Of a stretch of 64,000 nucleotides of DNA, positions 61,647 through 64,000 are shown one piece after another. Made by a program: the position numbers and the translations under genes. Within the stretch, counting starts at the first letter, position 1; each line of letters begins with the position of its first letter. The notes under the pieces are model-generated. The model saw nothing but the letters and a program-made list of their open reading frames with translations. It was not told where the DNA came from and searched no databases. The stretch is from Chitinophagaceae bacterium (GTDB lineage Bacteria > Bacteroidota > Bacteroidia > Chitinophagales > Chitinophagaceae): positions 248,001 through 312,000 of the forward strand of contig JAMLGT010000001.1 in assembly GCA_023957755.1 (NCBI GenBank). Reading direction: 5' to 3'.

Positions 61647-63461
61647 ATGACAAATGAAGAAGCTCTTCAACACCAAACACAGGTAGCGCATGGTGCTGCG
61701 GTGGCCGCACATGTGGCTCACCACAAGCAATCATTCATTACCAAATACATTTTCAGTCAAGACCACAAGATAATCTCAAGACAGTTTTTAATAACAGGAA
61801 TTATCTGGGCCGTGATAGGCGGATTTTTCTCTGTCCTGTTCAGAATGCAATTAGGGTTTCCTGATCAGACTTTCCCCTGGCTCGAAGATATTTTTGGAAA
61901 GTGGGCAGAAGGCGGTAGAATCAGTCAGGATTTGTATTATACGTTAGTGACGATGCACGGAACCATTTTGGTTTTCTTTGTACTGACAGCAGGGCTGAGT
62001 GGTACATTCTCTAACTTTCTGATACCACTGCAGGTAGGAGCGCGCGATATGGCATCACCATTTGTAAATATGCTGTCCTATTGGTTCTTCTTTGCAGCTT
62101 CTGTAGTGATGTTCTCAAGTTTGTTTGTTTCTACCGGAGGTTCCAGTGTAGGCTGGACATTCTATCCTCCATTAAGTGCGTTGGGTGATGCCGCGGAAGG
62201 GGCGAAAACGGGTATGGACCTATGGCTTATAAGTATATTTCTATTTATAGTATCCCAATTATTGGGAGGGCTGAACTATGTGGTGACTATTATTAACATG
62301 AGAACTAAGGGTATGTTCATGACAAGGTTGCCATTGACAATCTGGTCGTTCATGTTTACTGCGATTCTGGGTATTTTGACATTCCCTGTTTTGTTGTCGG
62401 CTGTAGTACTGCTGATGTTTGACCGTCATTTGGGCACCAGCTTCTTCCTCAGTGATATTGTTATTCAGGGTAAGATTTTACCAAATGAAGGCGGTAGCCC
62501 GATTTTGTTCCAGCACTTGTTCTGGTTCCTTGGGCACCCTGAGGTATATATTGTAGCGTTACCTGCTATGGGTATTACCTCGGAAGTAGTTTCCACTAAT
62601 TCACGTAAACCAATCTTTGGTTATATGGCGATGGTGGGGTCCTTCTTTGCCATATCCACACTGTCTATGATTGTGTGGGCACACCACATGTTTGTGTCAG
62701 GAATGAATCCCTTCCTGGGATCTGTATTCACATTGTTTACCCTGTTGATTGCAGTGCCATCAGCTATTAAAGTATTTAACTGGTTGACAACACTCTGGCG
62801 AGGGAACATCATATTTACGCCGGCGATGCTTTTCTCTATCGGATTTGTGAGCTTGTTTATTTCTGGAGGCCTTACGGGGATCTGGCTCGGTAATGCCGCG
62901 ATAGATATGCACATTCACGATACCTACTTCAACATTGCCCACTTTCACCTGGTAATGGGTGTGGCATCGATGTTCGGTATGTTTGCCGGTGTATATCACT
63001 GGTTCCCCAAGATGTTTGGCAGGTTCATGAATAAGACACTCGGATATATCCACTTCTGGATTACCATCGTTTGTGCCTACCTGATATTCTGGCCAATGCA
63101 TTATGAAGGTATTGCGGGTATGCCTCGCCGTTATTATGATTACAGCAACTGGGAATCATTCAAGATGTTTGAGGGACTTAATACCTTTATCGGTTATGTG
63201 GTAATTATTGTTTTTGCAACACAGTTCCTGTTTATTTTCAACTTCTTCTATTCTATTTATAAGGGTAGGAAGATGACCGAAAGCAACAAGAATCCGTGGA
63301 AAGCCACTACACTGGAATGGACAACTCCTCCATTACCCGGACACGGTAACTGGGAGGGTGAGATACCTGAAGTACACCGCTGGGCTTATGATTACAGTAA
63401 GGGAGACAGAGATTTCATACCTCAGACAGAGCCAATAGGCGAAGATGAGGGCGAACACTAA
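61647..63461 (+). CDS. coxA: Cytochrome c oxidase subunit I
   Basis: 604 residues with about twelve membrane helices. Haem and copper ligands are present: HGTILVFFVLTAGLSG (low-spin haem His), the H-x-x-x-Y cross-linked CuB pair in GHPEVYIVALPAMGI with the glutamate of the D-channel, WAHHMF, and HDTYFNIAHFHLVMG for haem a3 and a. The GHPEVY glutamate fits a type A1 haem-copper oxidase. It reduces O2 and pumps protons. Subunit III should follow beyond the window. Confidence 0.96.
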   Translation: MTNEEALQHQTQVAHGAAVAAHVAHHKQSFITKYIFSQDHKIISRQFLITGIIWAVIGGFFSVLFRMQLGFPDQTFPWLEDIFGKWAEGGRISQDLYYTLVTMHGTILVFFVLTAGLSGTFSNFLIPLQVGARDMASPFVNMLSYWFFFAASVVMFSSLFVSTGGSSVGWTFYPPLSALGDAAEGAKTGMDLWLISIFLFIVSQLLGGLNYVVTIINMRTKGMFMTRLPLTIWSFMFTAILGILTFPVLLSAVVLLMFDRHLGTSFFLSDIVIQGKILPNEGGSPILFQHLFWFLGHPEVYIVALPAMGITSEVVSTNSRKPIFGYMAMVGSFFAISTLSMIVWAHHMFVSGMNPFLGSVFTLFTLLIAVPSAIKVFNWLTTLWRGNIIFTPAMLFSIGFVSLFISGGLTGIWLGNAAIDMHIHDTYFNIAHFHLVMGVASMFGMFAGVYHWFPKMFGRFMNKTLGYIHFWITIVCAYLIFWPMHYEGIAGMPRRYYDYSNWESFKMFEGLNTFIGYVVIIVFATQFLFIFNFFYSIYKGRKMTESNKNPWKATTLEWTTPPLPGHGNWEGEIPEVHRWAYDYSKGDRDFIPQTEPIGEDEGEH

Positions 63462-63512
63462 ACCAATAAGGTCGGGCGCCTTATTATAAAATAGTTTGTT
63501 TTAAGAGACCCA

Positions 63513-63536
63513 AAAAGCCCTGCCAAAAGGGCTTTT
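63513..63536 (+). terminator. Hairpin after coxA
   Basis: Arms AAAAGCCCT and AGGGCTTTT form a 9-bp stem with a 6-base loop, followed by CAATTAG. It may end or attenuate the coxBA transcript before the haem O synthase gene. The T run is short, so termination may be partial. Confidence 0.55.
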
Positions 63537-63546
63537 CAATTAGATA

Positions 63547-64000
63547 ATGCGAATGCGAAATGCGACGATTGATATGCCTGTAACACTGACTGTAGCCAGT
63601 AAAATAAGAGATTATTTTATGCTCACGAAGTTTACCCTGAGTTTTCTCGTGGTATATACTTGTGTGATATCTTATCTGCTGGTACCGACTGTTACCTTCA
63701 ATCTGCTTTCAATTCTGGTGTTGTTTGTGGCAGGTATGTGTATCACTGGTGCGGCAAATGCCATTAATCAATCAGTAGAAAAAGACACAGATGCAGTAAT
63801 GAGGCGTACTGCCAAGAGGCCGGTGGCTTCGGGAAGGATGTCGCAAAGAGAAGGCCTTATTTTTGCCTATACACTCGGCACTATCGGTGTATTGACGGTA
63901 GGTTTCTACTTTAACTGGCTGGCTGCCGGATTAAGCCTTTTTAGTTTATTCTTATACTCTTATATCTACACGCCACTTAAGAAGGTAAATTCGATAGCGG
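63547..64000 (+). CDS. ctaB: Haem O synthase / protohaem IX farnesyltransferase, 5' part
   Basis: The frame from the ATG at 63547 (63553 and 63574 also possible) reaches the window end, 151 residues. It shows the UbiA-type prenyltransferase signature AANAINQSVEKDTDAVMRRTAKRPVASG (N-x-x-x-D-x-x-x-D with R-T-x-x-R-P), membrane helices SFLVVYTCVISYLL and LAAGLSLFSLFLYSYIYTPLKK. It farnesylates haem B to make haem O for the oxidase. The stop lies beyond the window. Confidence 0.9.
   Translation, partial: MRMRNATIDMPVTLTVASKIRDYFMLTKFTLSFLVVYTCVISYLLVPTVTFNLLSILVLFVAGMCITGAANAINQSVEKDTDAVMRRTAKRPVASGRMSQREGLIFAYTLGTIGVLTVGFYFNWLAAGLSLFSLFLYSYIYTPLKKVNSIA

Overview
The window looks like chromosomal DNA from a member of the Bacteroidota, most probably a Chitinophagaceae-like relative. 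The evidence is an alternative complex III respiratory operon of the Bacteroidota type, a type IX secretion sorting domain, many short signal peptides ending in A-Q, SCO and TolC/RND families of the expected type, and several promoters with the Bacteroidota -7 box TAnnTTTG. No rRNA, tRNA or CRISPR array was found.

Layout. 1-12.7 kb is housekeeping and secreted enzymes: a cut-off Cu/Zn superoxide dismutase lipoprotein, rpiB, an M28 peptidase, an alpha/beta hydrolase, a SCO copper chaperone, two lipid-degrading enzymes (class 3 lipase and outer-membrane phospholipase A), a GH3 glycosidase with PA14 insert, and a T9SS-exported beta-lactamase-fold hydrolase. 13-15.2 kb has a DUF2971 gene beside a six-copy tandem array of about 108-bp units, each able to fold on itself. 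15.2-21.4 kb is a four-gene RND efflux operon (MarR regulator, TolC, adaptor, pump) with the same 20-bp operator in front of the regulator and in front of tolC. 21.5-31 kb is accessory: regulators (three intact AraC/Crp types), an AbiEii-type nucleotidyltransferase toxin pair, an MFS/SDR/cupin group, and a stretch of gene remnants (AraC tail, aldo/keto reductase tail, DUF2255 tail).

31-44 kb is a patchwork of lipoproteins and secreted proteins without known function, a DUF2711-like gene, a dead RAYT (REP-associated Y1 transposase), a frameshifted NTF2-like gene, a TMEM175-type channel, YdeI, a HigBA toxin-antitoxin pair and an AlkD DNA glycosylase with a decayed partial paralogue. A 131-132-bp inverted-repeat element occurs three times (24.1, 38.4 and 43.2 kb), each time 33-35 bp in front of a start codon. 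44.5-51.5 kb returns to ordinary genes: PLP homeostasis protein, GH20 hexosaminidase, AI-2E family transporter, radical SAM/SPASM protein, purN.

51.8-64 kb is one long respiratory block on the + strand: actA-actF (alternative complex III, quinol:cytochrome c oxidoreductase), then cytochrome oxidase subunits II and I, and the start of a haem O synthase gene. Complex III would pass electrons from quinol through c-type haems to the CuA site of subunit II, and the prenyltransferase provides the haem O/A for subunit I.

The most unusual signals are the two families of structured repeats, the paired efflux operators, the hexahaem ActA fusion and the decayed gene copies. No single wholly new multigene system could be demonstrated from sequence reading alone.
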